In this document: positions 12,967 to 24,014 of the stretch, in pieces | Numbering within the stretch: the first letter of the stretch is position 1 | Layout: every line of letters begins with the position of its first letter | From: Epichloe hybrida | Lineage: Eukaryota > Ascomycota > Sordariomycetes > Hypocreales > Clavicipitaceae | Length of the DNA stretch: 64,000 nt | NCBI GenBank assembly: GCA_019022495.1 | Contig: JAFEKR010000029.1 | Span: forward strand, 372,001-436,000 | Reading direction: 5' to 3' | The notes under the pieces: generated by a model | What the model was told of the DNA's origin: nothing | The model's input: the letters and a program-made list of their open reading frames with translations, nothing else | Databases searched by the model: none | Program-made: the position numbers and the translations under genes

Positions 12967-14268
12967 TTACAGATTGGCTTTGAAGTCTCCTGGATGTGAT
13001 ACCTTGGCCAGCAACGACGGTTTGATATCTTGGATGGTCTTGGCCCCAGCAAATCCCATTGTGAGATCAAAGTCGGCCAAAAGGCCAGCAATAACGGCCT
13101 CGGCGCCAGCCCGTCCATTAATCCCCAGCCCATACACCACGGGACGGCCCAGGAACACCCCCTTGGCGCCCAAGGCAATGGCTTTGAGGATGTCAGCTCC
13201 TGTCCGGATGCCGGAATCAACCAAGACAGTGATGCTGCTCCCGACGGCGTGCGCAATCTCGGGCAGAGCATCCAGCGTTCCGATTGCACCATCCAACTGC
13301 CTCCCTCCATGAGTGCTGACAATGATGCCATCCATACCATGCTTCACAGCCAGCTCTGCATCGTCGACGCTCAACACCCCTTTCAGAACCATTGGCCCAT
13401 CCCAGTACCTTTTCAGAATCTTCAAATCCTCCCAGCTGCGGCTCACGCCGGGAAACACCTCGCTACACCAGTACATGCCCGCCTGAACAAGACTCTCTTC
13501 AGGTGTCTCCCCGCCAGTCCTCTCGGCAAACTTGCGCCTGAACACCGGATCGTTGAAACCAACTTCATCGCCCTCCCCAACAAAAAAAGGCACCGATGCT
13601 GGGTCCAAGTCATATGGTCTCCACGCCAGAGTCCAGGTATCGAGCGTGACGACGAGGACCTTGAAGCCATTGGACTTTGCGCGGGTGAGGATAGAAGCAG
13701 TGATTTCCTCGTCAAGAGGCCAGTACAACTGAAACCATTTCGGGCCCTGGGGTACCTTTTCCACCAATTCCTCAATATTGGTCGAGGCAGCCGTGCTGAG
13801 AGTGTAAGGCACGCGCAGGTTCGCACACGCGGTTGCCGTGCCAACTTCCTTGTCAGGGTGAAACCAAGATTGCACGCCTATGGGGGCCATCAAGACGGGT
13901 GTATCTGGCGAGTATTATCAGCATTGCCGGCCCTGCGTCTCGCATTTTCGCCATTGTCGCTAGCACGTACCATACTTTTCTCCAAGCAAAGTGGTGCTGA
14001 GATCGCGTGGCGTCGTCGGCGTGAGCACGCGAGGCACAATCTTCCACTGCCGAAACGCCAGTCTGTTCGCATCCATGGTGGACGACTCGCCGGCTCCGCC
14101 CTTGATGTACTCCCACCCTTTCCTGGGCATAACCTTCTCGGCCTGTGCCTCGAGGCTGTTGGGATTGGTGGTGACAATGGGAGGGGCGCCCATGAGGATG
14201 CCCTTCTCAAGAATAGACTTGATGTATTGCGCATAGGGCACCCGCTCGTCGTCGGCGTTGTCAGACAT
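12967..14268 (-). CDS. FMN-dependent 2-hydroxyacid dehydrogenase/oxidase
   Basis: Two exons (13971-14268 and 12967-13904) give 411 residues. The fold is that of glycolate oxidase, lactate monooxygenase and flavocytochrome b2 without the heme domain. Visible motifs: WEYIKGGAGESSTMDANRLAF at the N-terminus, TPVLMAPIGVQSWFHPD after the intron, LVVTLDTWTLAWRPYDL, MVLKGVLSVDDAEL (FMN-contact Lys), IIVSTHGGRQLDG (catalytic His and substrate Arg), and DSGIRTGADILKAIALGAK with VFLGRP (FMN phosphate binding). The enzyme should oxidise a small L-2-hydroxyacid to the 2-oxoacid. It lacks an N-terminal signal, and its C-terminal KANL is only weakly like a peroxisomal signal. The substrate cannot be fixed from sequence. 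It is divergent from SLD5. Confidence 0.9.
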
Positions 14269-14691
14269 TATGTCGGATGGCGGAGTGCGATGAATTGTTG
14301 AATTGAGACGTTACGAAAGGAGACTGGCGAACGGAAACATCGACACTGTGAGAGGGTGAGAGGGCGGGATGCATCAGGTTGATGGCTGAACTCGTAAAGA
14401 GGCAGAAGCATGCAACGTCGGATGAGCCTCGGCACGGGGCTTCAGGCAGGATGGCGCCAGTTGCCCTTTCCCGGTTTGCACATGGCCGTGTCAAACTTCA
14501 AAGAATTTGGTAATTTGGTATAACAGAGATTTGCTTCCCCACTGCCATTGATCCCCTCTAAACAACGCGTTAAGTGGCTCGGTCGCGTGGGCAGCCTCTT
14601 CACCTCACCTCACCTCACCTTACCTCACCTTACCTCGCCTCACCTCATGCCAAAAAAACTCATGTCATAACGCGATCAACTCATATGAAGC
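14269..14691. promoter_or_regulatory. Divergent promoter between FMN dehydrogenase and SLD5, with (CACCT)n-like repeat
   Basis: A 423-bp region between opposed start codons. Bases 14601-14646 are nine near-perfect CACCT pentamers with C/T and A/G variants, ending about 45 bp before the SLD5 ATG. Whether this pyrimidine-rich repeat is a promoter element or a neutral microsatellite cannot be decided. Confidence 0.6.
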
Positions 14692-15514
14692 ATGGACATC
14701 GATGACATCCTCCGTGAAGTCGACCCCTCGTCTCGTTCCATCCACCACAGCACACGCGATCTCCAAGCTCTGACGCGTCGATGGGTAGCAGAACGGTCAG
14801 CCCCGGAACTACTAGAGTGAGTCTCGATTGTTGCTGCCGACCGCTGCTGGATCCATATCCCGAATCGGCGTCCAAGCTAACACCCCAGTGGAAGATGGCC
14901 CTCAGACGGCCTCTTCGAGCGCGTAAGCGACCGCATCAAAGCGCAGATTGAAAAAGTCGAAGACTTGACAGGCGACATGGACCCCAAGACCAACTTTACC
15001 CTCATCGTCATACAGACCGAGCTGGAAAGATACAAGTTCTTAGTGAGAAGCTACTTGAGAGTGCGGATCGCCAAGGTGCGTCATCTGTTGGTGAATGCTG
15101 AAGGGGGCAACTTTTTTTTTTTTTGGTTCAACAACCAACTGAGCTGTATACCAGATTGACAAACACACACTACACTACCTTTCGACCCAAGACCTACGAG
15201 ATAGACTGTCCCCAACCGAGCTCGCCTACGCGACACGGCACCAGGCTCTTCTTCACAACCACTATCTTTCCTCCTTCCTGGGCTCCTTCCCCCAGCAGCT
15301 CCAGAACCTGAACGACACAGCGGGCAACATCAGCATGATTGATTCGCCCGACTTGGACACGGCCGTCTTCATCCGCATGCTCACGGGCAAGGATGTCCAT
15401 GGGCGAGGGACTGACGCGGATGTCACGCTGCCGGCTGAGCAAGGGGACGTGTTGATCCTGCGGTGGTCGAGCGCCAAGACGTTGGTGCAAGATGGAGATG
15501 CCGAGTTGGTGTGA
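14692..15514 (+). CDS. SLD5: GINS DNA replication complex subunit SLD5
   Basis: Part of the GINS tetramer of the CMG replicative helicase. Three exons (14692-14816, 14895-15075, 15155-15514) give 221 residues, the normal length. The N-terminal helical domain begins [12 protein letters not shown] and contains [34 protein letters not shown], and [20 protein letters not shown]; exon 3 starts [12 protein letters not shown]. The small C-terminal beta domain ends in [17 protein letters not shown]. The exon 2 acceptor has two in-phase choices 6 bp apart (AG at 14888 or 14894); the second gives the conserved ELLEWPSDG and is preferred. The second intron contains a T run. Confidence 0.92.
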
Positions 15515-16422
15515 TTGATGTCACGGCCTGAGCTGTGTTTTTAAACCAAGGGAAAGAGTCCACTGCGGATGATTATCAGACCAGAGTTCCGTTATCGAAG
15601 GAAAAAAGATGACCGAGTGTACCATGTCGGGGGTGGTGGGGGCAGAAGAGTGATTGCAGGTATCGTCTGGAAATTACACAACCCCATTTCGACTGCAGGG
15701 AAGTTGTCGACGAAGTTACGGAGACGACGGTTGAAACGAGGATTTGCCAGATATACCGGCCCCTGGGAGAGCAAACTTCCGCACATAGGCTCAGACCATC
15801 ACAATTTGGGACAAGGCATAAAAAACTACCTACTCATCACGCCTCATCCAATATCAACGTTCCCACCAACGCAACTATGTCAACCCCCCTCCGCCCCAAG
15901 CCAGGGACCTATCAATACACAATACACCTCCCCCCCCCATCACCGCATTTATTTTCCCTCGCCTGCACTCATTGGCCCCCGAAAACACCAGACTCAAACT
16001 ACTCGATGCCAGGAACGTGTTTGCCTTTGCCCCCGAGCGGTCCAACGAAAGGACCCCCCTGTGTCTCCCCGCCAGCCAGGACGGTGCGCAAGAACAATGA
16101 GAACAATATGCCACGTCCTTGATTCAGCATCGCGGTGCATCGCGGACAAGAGGGGAACTCGGGCCACCAGCCCGATGATTGCGCCCTCCCCTCACCGATA
16201 CGACAGTATAAATAGGGCGGTCTGTTTTGACACGCGGGCTCAAGTAAAAAAATGAATTGCCACTCGGCAGTTAGTTCCTAATCAATTCACTCCAGAACGG
16301 AAATCCAAGCAGTCGTTGTATTCTGAGCGGCTTGCACCCCCCCGTCTCTCTCTCTCTCTCTCTATCTATCAGAGCTCACATCAAACCAACCACCAACTTT
16401 CGCATTCTCCAGATCCCCCACG
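15515..16422. promoter_or_regulatory. Upstream region of the secreted cysteine-rich protein gene
   Basis: About 900 bp between SLD5 and the small secreted protein. A good TATA box, TATAAATA, lies at 16207-16214, 209 bp before the ATG. A CT microsatellite (16347-16362) lies in the presumed 5' leader. The open frames in this stretch look accidental. Confidence 0.6.
16207..16214 (+). promoter_or_regulatory. TATA box of the secreted cysteine-rich protein gene
   Basis: TATAAATA, 209 bp upstream of the ATG. It is the clearest TATA element noticed in the window, fitting a strongly induced gene with a leader of roughly 170 bases. Confidence 0.6.
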
Positions 16423-16716
16423 ATGCGTCTCGGCAGCCTCTCTCTCTCTCTGCTGTGCTTCGCAACCACCGCTCTGGCTCTAGAGTGCAAGGACACGCGG
16501 TGCTGCCAATGCATCACCTTTGGCCAATACGACAACGGCCAGACCCAATGTGTCTATGATCAGGTCGGGGCCAAGGCCTGGGGCGACAACGGTTCCGGGC
16601 TCTTCTTTTGCCATGTCGACGTGCCGCAGTCGCGCATTGCGCAGCTGTGTCGTGGAAAGGGGGAGGTGTGCAACACGCCGCAGTGGAGGGGATATGATTG
16701 CTGGGATTGCGTGTAG
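16423..16716 (+). CDS. Small secreted cysteine-rich protein
   Basis: Single-exon gene of 97 residues. The first 20 residues are a clear signal peptide (MRLGSLSLSLLCFATTALAL) with a likely cleavage just before Glu21-Cys22. The mature part is about 77 residues with ten cysteines, including a CC pair at 27-28 and a C-terminal CWDC, enough for five disulfides. It has no membrane segment and no family I recognise. A TATA box and a CT-rich leader precede it. Size, signal peptide and cysteine content fit the broad class of fungal small secreted proteins, which includes host-interaction and antifungal proteins; a specific function cannot be claimed. Confidence 0.8.
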   Translation: MRLGSLSLSLLCFATTALALECKDTRCCQCITFGQYDNGQTQCVYDQVGAKAWGDNGSGLFFCHVDVPQSRIAQLCRGKGEVCNTPQWRGYDCWDCV

Positions 16717-16891
16717 CTATGTGCTGATCGCTTTGAGCGATTTGGCTAGTTTTCTGCATGTAAACTTGTTTCGCATTCTGTGGTCATGTTTTCTGGTTTA
16801 AGCTTTGACGTCGGCCACGGCGATGGAATTGTTTTTCTCTTTCGTTAGATATATGATTTTGACGAAATGTTTAGTTCTTTACAGCAAAACC

Positions 16892-18634
16892 CTAACTCCT
16901 GATGTGCCATAATCTTATCTTTCCCGCGTCGTTTCCAACAGCCAAGAGATCACTCTGTCGTCCAAACGCCACAGAGGTGACTCTTCCTAGGGGCGTCTGC
17001 TCCGTCGGCCAGTTTCTATAGACGGTGCAGCTGGGCAAGTGCACTAGTCGTAGGGCATCCTTCTTTTCGCGGCTGCCAAACGCCAGTAGCTGACCGTCTG
17101 GTGTGAACGTGACGACAGTGATGGGTGTAATGAGCTGCTCAAAGGTTCGAGTCGGAGTAGGCCGCTCCTTGATGACAAGGTCCTCCTCGCTCGTTTGAGG
17201 TTCGATGAGCGTACTTCTGTCGTAGATGTTTGTGATGCCGCTGTTCGAGCCCACCGCTACCCAACGGTCTTCGCCGAGAGCAGCAGGGCCGTTGTGCCCG
17301 CCAACAGCGACGACAATGCCTCCAACACAGCCATCGTCGTGCCAGACACCGACGAATGTCCTCGATTCCATGCTGTACTCGCCCACTTGGCCGTCTTTTC
17401 CCAGTATGGTCATCCCATTTCCTGTCTTCCACCATGCGAAATCAGCAATGCCATGTCGACTCGACAATCTGGCTGCCGCAATCCACTGCATTGACGTCAC
17501 GTTCAGAACGTTGATGACACCGCCTCCTTTCCGTGATGAGGCAATGATTCCCATGTATCGGCCGCATGGACTCAATTTGAAGTGCTCCACTGACTTGTGC
17601 TCGAGCCGATGACCATTGATGTGCGTCGTCTTTTGTACAATGCCCGACGGCAGGTCCCAGTGGTGAAAGTACTTTCTTCGGCCAGCGAAGAAAATCTTGT
17701 CGCCTTCGGGGTACAAGAACTGGGCTTGTCGCAAGTCAACTTGTTTGACTTGGACAGACGTGAGCTGAGGGTTGGGAGTGGGTTGAGCTTCGGGTGCGAT
17801 ATGGTGCAGATAGAGGATAGATGCTGTGCTGGCAGACAGAAGAACCGGGTATTCGGGATGAAATGACAGACACTCCACGGACGTCTTGTGTTTGCCCGAG
17901 ATATCTCTTGTTCTTTGAATGTCAATGACTTCGGGTCGTAGCTTGTGCTTCTTGGGGCCCCCTAGTCCGGCCAACTGCTTGACGTCGCGTAGAAATTCTT
18001 CCAGAGGCTGCGCGGAAGTCTCCCCGTCAGATTCAGAGCCTGATGATGCCGAGCTAGCTGATGAGCGTCTTCTCCTCTTGATGGGGCGATCGTTGGCCTC
18101 CTTTGCCCACGCCGGCGCGGGATTCACTCGCAGGTACTGTTGTCGCAGCCTCCTCGAGTACTCGGCGCCACTGATGAGATCGTCTTCCTGTGTTGTCCTG
18201 AGTCTCCGCAACTTCGAATTCGACGAAAGTGACACTACCAGACGGTCGTCGTCGCTGTCTTCCCAGGCTGGTACAACACCTTGCTCCGTCTTTGACGAAG
18301 TCGTCGCAGCTTTTGTCACGCCACCACCGGCGCCGGTATCGAGAACGAACAAATCGGCATCATCCACACCCTCCATGTCTCCAGCATCCGCGTCGCCCAT
18401 TTGAGTATCATCACCATCATCGCCCTCGGCAAAGACTCCATTTTTGAATAGGCTTTCTCTGAAGCCAGCCTTATTACCTAGGACCAGTCGCTCGAGCTCT
18501 TCTTCGTCGGAATCCTTGTCGAACATACCAGCTGTTTTTTTGTTGGCAATCACATCTTCGGATCCAGCATACGAAGAGAGGTCATTTTCTGAGCCTTCTG
18601 GGTCCGAAGTCCACGTATCCACGTTATTCGCCAT
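16892..18634 (-). CDS. UTP18: U3 snoRNP-associated WD40 protein UTP18
   Basis: Component of the small-subunit processome needed for 18S rRNA maturation in the nucleolus. Single-exon frame; the preferred ATG at 18634 gives 580 residues (MANNVDTW...). The frame runs on to 18706, but those residues are not conserved. The N-terminal third is acidic and Ser-rich with a basic stretch (PIKRRRRSSASS). It is followed by LEEFLRDVKQLAG and LRPEVIDIQRTRDISG, and then WD40 repeats: VECLSFHPEYPVLLSAS, FKLSPCGRYMGIIASS, VVTFTPDGQLLAFGS, VTSVAFGRQSDLLAVG and a final IRLWHIRS. Length and order match fungal Utp18. It is divergent from the GH3 gene, with 330 bp between starts. Confidence 0.92.
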   Translation of the reverse strand: MANNVDTWTSDPEGSENDLSSYAGSEDVIANKKTAGMFDKDSDEEELERLVLGNKAGFRESLFKNGVFAEGDDGDDTQMGDADAGDMEGVDDADLFVLDTGAGGGVTKAATTSSKTEQGVVPAWEDSDDDRLVVSLSSNSKLRRLRTTQEDDLISGAEYSRRLRQQYLRVNPAPAWAKEANDRPIKRRRRSSASSASSGSESDGETSAQPLEEFLRDVKQLAGLGGPKKHKLRPEVIDIQRTRDISGKHKTSVECLSFHPEYPVLLSASTASILYLHHIAPEAQPTPNPQLTSVQVKQVDLRQAQFLYPEGDKIFFAGRRKYFHHWDLPSGIVQKTTHINGHRLEHKSVEHFKLSPCGRYMGIIASSRKGGGVINVLNVTSMQWIAAARLSSRHGIADFAWWKTGNGMTILGKDGQVGEYSMESRTFVGVWHDDGCVGGIVVAVGGHNGPAALGEDRWVAVGSNSGITNIYDRSTLIEPQTSEEDLVIKERPTPTRTFEQLITPITVVTFTPDGQLLAFGSREKKDALRLVHLPSCTVYRNWPTEQTPLGRVTSVAFGRQSDLLAVGNDAGKIRLWHIRS

Positions 18635-18964
18635 TTTTGCGACGAAAACCTTGTTTGCTGTTGACAAAGGTGTGTGGGCTATCAGCTTCAGCTTCAGACA
18701 GGACACGCAAGTTGCTCAGTGGGAATTTTTTTTTTTTTTTTTTTCCCCCCTTTGGAAACTTGGGATAGCCTTGCATGAGGCCCCGCCAGTCGGAGGGGGC
18801 CAACGACCAATCATGTGGGGTGTTGGCACAAGGCTGACCAGGGGGTCCGATTTCGAAGTCCTGGTTTACTTCCTAATTACCACGCTCTGCGATGAACTGA
18901 AAAAAAAAAAACAAAAAAAAAAAAACGTATGACTTGGATTGCGCGGTGTTGATTTTCAAGAACA
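18635..18964. promoter_or_regulatory. Divergent promoter region between UTP18 and the GH3 gene
   Basis: 330 bp between opposed starts. Contains a T run (about 18727-18744) and two A runs (18899-18924). No specific regulator site recognised. Confidence 0.45.
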
Positions 18965-21914
18965 ATGGTGGCCATCTCTGAAAAAGTAGCCCTGATCGCG
19001 GCCATCATTTCCTTCAGTAGGGCGAGCCAAACCCCTGGAGCTGTTCAGCAAAGGTCATTCGTTCCAGATGGATATTATGTGACTGCGTATTACCCAGCGC
19101 CGTATGGCGGATGGGTGAAGGATTGGCAGGAGAGCTATCGCAAGGCGAGAAAGCTTGTCGACTCCATGACGCTGGCGGAAAAGACCAATATCACTGGCGG
19201 TAGTGGTGTATTCATGGGTCAGTTCGTTCCTATGATGAAACTTGCAAAAGCAATCGTGTTGGAGCTTGCATTAATTGAAACCGTGCGACAGGGTGAGTTT
19301 TGATCCTGCGGGACTTGGACGTCTATGCATCTTTGCGGCCAAATCCAAGATTACGCGTTTTGTGGCCGTTGCCCCCCCTGTGAAAATGAGCTTCGACTGA
19401 CCCGTAAGCAGACACTGTACTGGCAACACCGGCTCTGCTCTCCGAGTTGGATTCCCACAGCTGTGTTTGAACGACGCTCCCAACGGAATTCGTAACGCGG
19501 ACCATGTCACCGTCTTTCCAGACGGCATCACGGCGGGTGCCACATTCGATAAGAAGCTCATGTACCAGCGAGGTGTCGCCATTGGCAAGGAAGCTCGCGG
19601 CAAAGGCGTCAACGTCTGGCTCGGTCCAACGGTTGGTCCCTATGGGCGCAAGCCCAAAGGCGGCCGCATCTGGGAATCGTTCGGTGCTGATGCCTGTCTA
19701 CAAGCCGCGGGTGCTCGCGAGACCATAAAAGGTGTCCAGGAACAAGGTGTGATTGCGACAATCAAACACTGGGTTGGCAATGAACAAGAGATGCATCGCA
19801 TGTACAACCCTCTTCAATATGGTTACAGCGCCAACATAGGTACGGGAGCATCATGGCTTCGTCTTTGTGGACCGTTCGCTGATAATCTACCAGATGATCG
19901 TGTTCTGCACGAGCTCTATATGTGGCCTTTTGCAGAAGGTATCCGCGCCGGTGTTGGGTCCGTCATGACTGCCTACAATGCTGTAAGTGTATAGACGGAA
20001 GAGCAATTCTCCCTTGGGAAATAGGATGCTGACACATGACTTCAGGTCAACGGCACCGCGAGCAGCCAGCATCCGTATCTCATCAACGGACTTCTCAAGG
20101 ATGAGCTGGGCTTTCAAGGCTTTGTCATGTCCGACTGGCTCGCCCATATGTCAGGCGTGGCGTCCGCCATATCTGGTTTGGATATGGACATGCCTGGGGA
20201 TACCCAAGTCCCCTTCGTTGGCAACTCTTATTGGATGTACGAGCTCAGCAGATCTATCCTTAATGGCTCCGTACCTATGGATAGGCTAAACGACATGGCA
20301 ACACGGATCGTCGCTGCTTGGTATCAGATGGGCCAAGACAGAGACTTTCCAGAAACAAACTTCGACATCAATACGAAAACACAAAAGGGACTTCGCTACC
20401 CAGCTGCCTTCCCGGATACACCCATAGTAGTTGTCAATCAATTTGTTCCCGTTCAAGCTGATCACGATATCATCGCACGTCAAGTTGCCCAGGACGCCAT
20501 TACTTTGCTGAAAAACACGGATCATCTTTTACCACTCGACACGTCCAGACCGTTGAAGGTCTTCGGCACCGGAGCCAAAACCAACCCCGCTGGTCCAAAT
20601 GCCTGCCTTGACCGAAACTGCAACAAAGGCACCCTTGGGCAAGGGTGGGGATCCGGCTCCGTTGATTACATGTATCTGGATGACCCGATAACAGCGATTC
20701 AAGCACGTGCCAACAAAGTCCAGTTTTATAATTCTGATTCCTTCCCAGGCAGTATTGATACCCCTGTGGATGACGATGTTGCTTTTGTCTTTATCACGTC
20801 AGACTCTGGCGAGAATACCTACACCGTGGAAGGTAACCACGGTGACAGAGACGCATCTGGGCTGTATGCTTGGCACAATGGAGACAAACTCGTCCAAGAT
20901 GCCGCTGCCAAGTATAAGAACGTGGTCGTCGTGGCACATACCGTCGGACCGCTCATACTCGAGAACTGGATTTCTCTCCCATCTGTTAAATCAGTACTCA
21001 TTGCTCACTTGCCAGGCCAGGAAGCAGGACGATCTCTGGCCGAGGTGCTCTTTGGTGAAGTGTCGCCAAGCGGTCACTTGCCCTACTCCATCACCAAGAA
21101 AGAGGATGATATGCCCAAGAGCGTCACAGAACTGATCAGCGGCGCCTTTTTAACGCAGCCGCAGGATACATTCACCGAGGGCCTTTACGTCGACTACAGA
21201 TGGCTCAACAAGAATGGGGTCCAGCCACGCTACGCATTCGGCCACGGCCTCAGCTATACCACCTTTACGTATTCTCAAGTGAAGATCACAAAGGTGACCC
21301 AAATGAGCAGAACACCTCCCGCTCGGCCCCCCAAGACTGGCATTCTGGAGTATGCTCAGGCCATCCCGGCTGCAAGTGAGGCAGTCGCGCCGACGGGTTT
21401 CCGCAAGAGGTGGCGGTATCTTTACTCGTGGCTCAGCGCCTCGGATGCAGAGGCGGCCAGCAAAGACGCCGGCAAGAAGAAGTACCCCTACCCCGAAGGT
21501 TACTCGACGGATCAGAAACCAGGTCCTCGCTCTGGCGGCGGCGAAGGGGGAAACCCTGCCTTGTGGGACGTTGCTTATAAGCTCTCTGTCACGGTGACTA
21601 ACAGCGGACAGAAACACTCTGGCAGAGCCTCTGTGCAGGCTTATCTCCAATTTCCCAAAGACGCCGGCTACGAGACGCCCACCATTCAGCTCCGGGACTT
21701 TGAAAAGACAAAAGTCCTCGCGCCGGGGGAGAGCACCACTGTTGAGTTACAGTTGACAAGGAAGGACCTCAGCGTGTGGGATGTAGAGATTCAGGACTGG
21801 GTCGTCCCTGTTGTGGATGGGGCATACAGCGTGTGGATTGGAAATGCAAGTGACGACTTGATCGTTCGTTGCGACGCGCTAGGCTTGAAGTGCGAGAACG
21901 TGAGCAAGGGGTGA
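18965..21914 (+). CDS. Beta-glucosidase, glycoside hydrolase family 3, secreted
   Basis: Exons 18965-19217, 19292 (one base), 19412-19839, 19894-19982 and 20046-21914 give 879 residues. A hydrophobic N-terminus ([20 protein letters not shown]) suggests secretion. The N-terminal GH3 barrel shows [37 protein letters not shown] and [12 protein letters not shown]; the nucleophile is the Asp of GFVMSDW. The C-terminal sandwich has [11 protein letters not shown] and [18 protein letters not shown], and a fibronectin-III-like end begins near [17 protein letters not shown] Lys/Gly/Pro-rich insert (about residues 680-745) precedes the last domain. The first two introns (19218-19291 and 19293-19411) flank a single G. 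Only that arrangement restores the conserved M-G-x-C-x-G-N-T-G run, with Gly85 built from three exons. It should release glucose from beta-linked oligosaccharides. Confidence 0.87.
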
Positions 21915-23123
21915 TTTTGGAGCGAATCGCCTGGACAGGTTCTTTTAATAAATTGCAATATCCGAGTATGAAGACGTTTTGCACACGTGCCACTTCGCGC
22001 AGACACATAGCGCAGACACATAGCGCAGACACATAGCGCAGACACATAGTTATGGATGGATGCAGACTTTCCACTTCATGATAGTAGTACAATCCCACGT
22101 ATTGACGATTATGTGTTCAGCGTACGACTTCGTCGGTTTCGTTCTACGCCGCCTCCCACTGCCCTGCCCATCCAGTCCACCACAACGTACAAGCTCCTGG
22201 CCCCAACGCAGACAATGCACCCTCGCTCTCACTGAGCCAATTGCTTTCTTCCCTTGAGTCTCCTCCTCCAAATAATCTTTCGTCCCGTCCTGCTCCGCAA
22301 TCTGTGCAAAAACCCATGTCTACGCTTCTGCACCAATCTCGTATGCCCATTCATCGTGTTTCGCGGACCAAAGCGCATTTGCAGCGCGCACAGGGAAGGA
22401 TGTGACGATACGGCGCCCCGGGAGACGACGTCTGCTTCTTCGGCGGCAGAAGCGGCGGGCGTAGGAGTGAAGCTCGTGAGGGCATTGGGACAACGGAGAG
22501 GCGTGAGAGATGGTCGCAGGGGGGAGAGGGTGGTGAATGTTCTGCATGTGTTAGCTAGGTTTTTCTGATGGCGCTGGGCGTGCAAGGTGGGAATTTTTTT
22601 TTTTTTTTTTTTTTACCGAGGAATATGATGGAGCGGCTTGGTTAGTAGCGGGCGCGCGAGGCGCGTGAGGGACTGCATCGTGGTGGTTGTGGTACGGTGA
22701 TGGGGGCTGATTGATGATCACAAGTTGGGAGGTGAAGGAAAGTTGGGGATGAATCCTGGAGGCGCAATGATTGGGTGGGGCGCAGGGGGGGGGGTCATCG
22801 TGCAGAACAACACACACGCACATGTCTGCGTCGAAAGGCCCATGAAAACATGTCGAGTACGGGAGAGTCCAAGAGATTTGCCGAGGACAGTACTTCCGTA
22901 GTCCGTATTATGTACGGAGTAATCCGTACAAATCACTCAATGAAACCGGCCTCTCTCCGCATTTTCTGCAGAATCTCCCGTATAGGCGCGGTGGCGGTGA
23001 TGGAGGCGGAGGAGGCGCGTCAGCCGTTATTATTATCGCTGGCGGGTTTGACGATGCATGATGAAGTTGAATACACGAGAGATTTCAATGCAACGAGATG
23101 GATTCGACCCCCTCCACCAAAAG
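21915..23123. other. Intergenic region between the GH3 and acetyltransferase genes
   Basis: About 1.2 kb at the convergent 3' ends. It holds a 13-bp tandem repeat (21997-22048), a T run (about 22595-22614), a G run (22787-22795) and a cluster of TACGGA/TCCGTA motifs (22895-22928). Several open frames exist on both strands near 22,230-22,590, but none looks like protein. Confidence 0.55.
21997..22048. repeat. Tandem repeat, four copies of a 13-mer
   Basis: Four exact copies of GCGCAGACACATA, 82 bp after the GH3 stop codon, in the 3' flank. Confidence 0.97.
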
Positions 23124-24014
23124 TCACCACTCATACCTGACCTCCTCGTAATACATGCCCTCCTCCTCCTCCTCCTCCTCCTCCTCCTCCGCGGCGTTCC
23201 CCATCCACCCCTCCACCAGCCTCTCGACTTCCTCCCACGACATCATCATCACGACCTCCCCAAAGTAATTCACCTCCCCGCTCTGCCTAAACCCCAGCTT
23301 CCCAAACAGCCCTCTGCTCCCCTCGTTGCCCTCCTTGATCTTGGCCATCAACCCAACCATCTTCCCTCCCGCCGCCGTGCCCTCCTTGGCCGCGTACTCC
23401 CTCAGAATACCCCGTAGATTCCGCCACATGTAAACGAGCAGACATCGCACGGCCGCGCCTCCATGCCCCTTTCTCCAATTCGCCTTCTCCGCAACCATGA
23501 CGTCGATCTCGCCTCGAAGCCGAGCCGTCCCCTCCTCCTCGGGACTCTGGCCATCGTCGTCGTCGTGGTGAATGAACAAGTTGACGTCTCCCCTCATGCG
23601 ATCACTTGCGTCCGCGACGCCGGCCTTGACGCCGGCCGACGACGGGGCGAGCGGCTGGCAGACGATGAACGTGAGTTTATCGTGCGATGCTCGCCATGAC
23701 CGCTGGTTTTCGTACTCCTCCTCCAGAGTCAGCGGCTCAGATGCCGTGGCCTCTTGTATTGCCTGGTTTCGGGCATCCTCTTAGATTTACCTTTCTTCTT
23801 CTTCTTTTTCATCAATGCTGCGGAGAAGCGACGTACGGCATCTTGCATCCAGCTGTGGTACCTGGGGACATGGCGGGCTTCGTACGGCACAAGCAGGACT
23901 TTACTGGCCTTGATGGCTGATGGCAGGTTTTTGGAGATGGGGAACGGGCGAGTGAGTGAGTTTTCTTTGGAGGAGCGGGCGCTGGAACTTACCTTTTCCC
24001 TCGTTGACTCTCAT
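23124..24014 (-). CDS. N-acetyltransferase 9-like protein (GNAT family)
   Basis: Three exons (23993-24014, 23837-23916, 23124-23762) give 246 residues. The conserved start MRVNEGKA...VLLVPYEARHVPRYHSWMQ is rebuilt from exons 1 and 2, and AIQEATASEPLTLEEEYENQ starts exon 3. These are hallmarks of the NAT9 group. The acetyl-CoA region is seen in VMVAEKANWRKGHGGAAVRC, and the fold ends with LFGKLGFRQSGEVNYFGEV. A run of ten Glu (about 23,165-23,194) near the C-terminus is low-complexity. In animals NAT9 affects microtubule stability; the fungal substrate is unknown. Nothing in the neighbourhood hints at a pathway. Confidence 0.87.

Noticed and set aside
13030..14301. 423-codon open frame on the plus strand
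   Set aside because: It is antisense to the FMN dehydrogenase, whose exons carry clear family motifs; the plus-strand translation has none.
15569..16255. 228-codon plus-strand frame upstream of the secreted protein
   Set aside because: Low-complexity Pro/Thr/Arg-rich translation overlapping the TATA box; no family resemblance.
18965..19420. GH3 gene considered a frameshifted pseudogene
   Set aside because: A two-intron model with consensus donors restores the conserved sequence exactly, and the other 870 codons are intact.
22229..22585. 118- and 104-codon frames on opposite strands
   Set aside because: Mutually antisense, no motifs, no start context or introns that would improve them.
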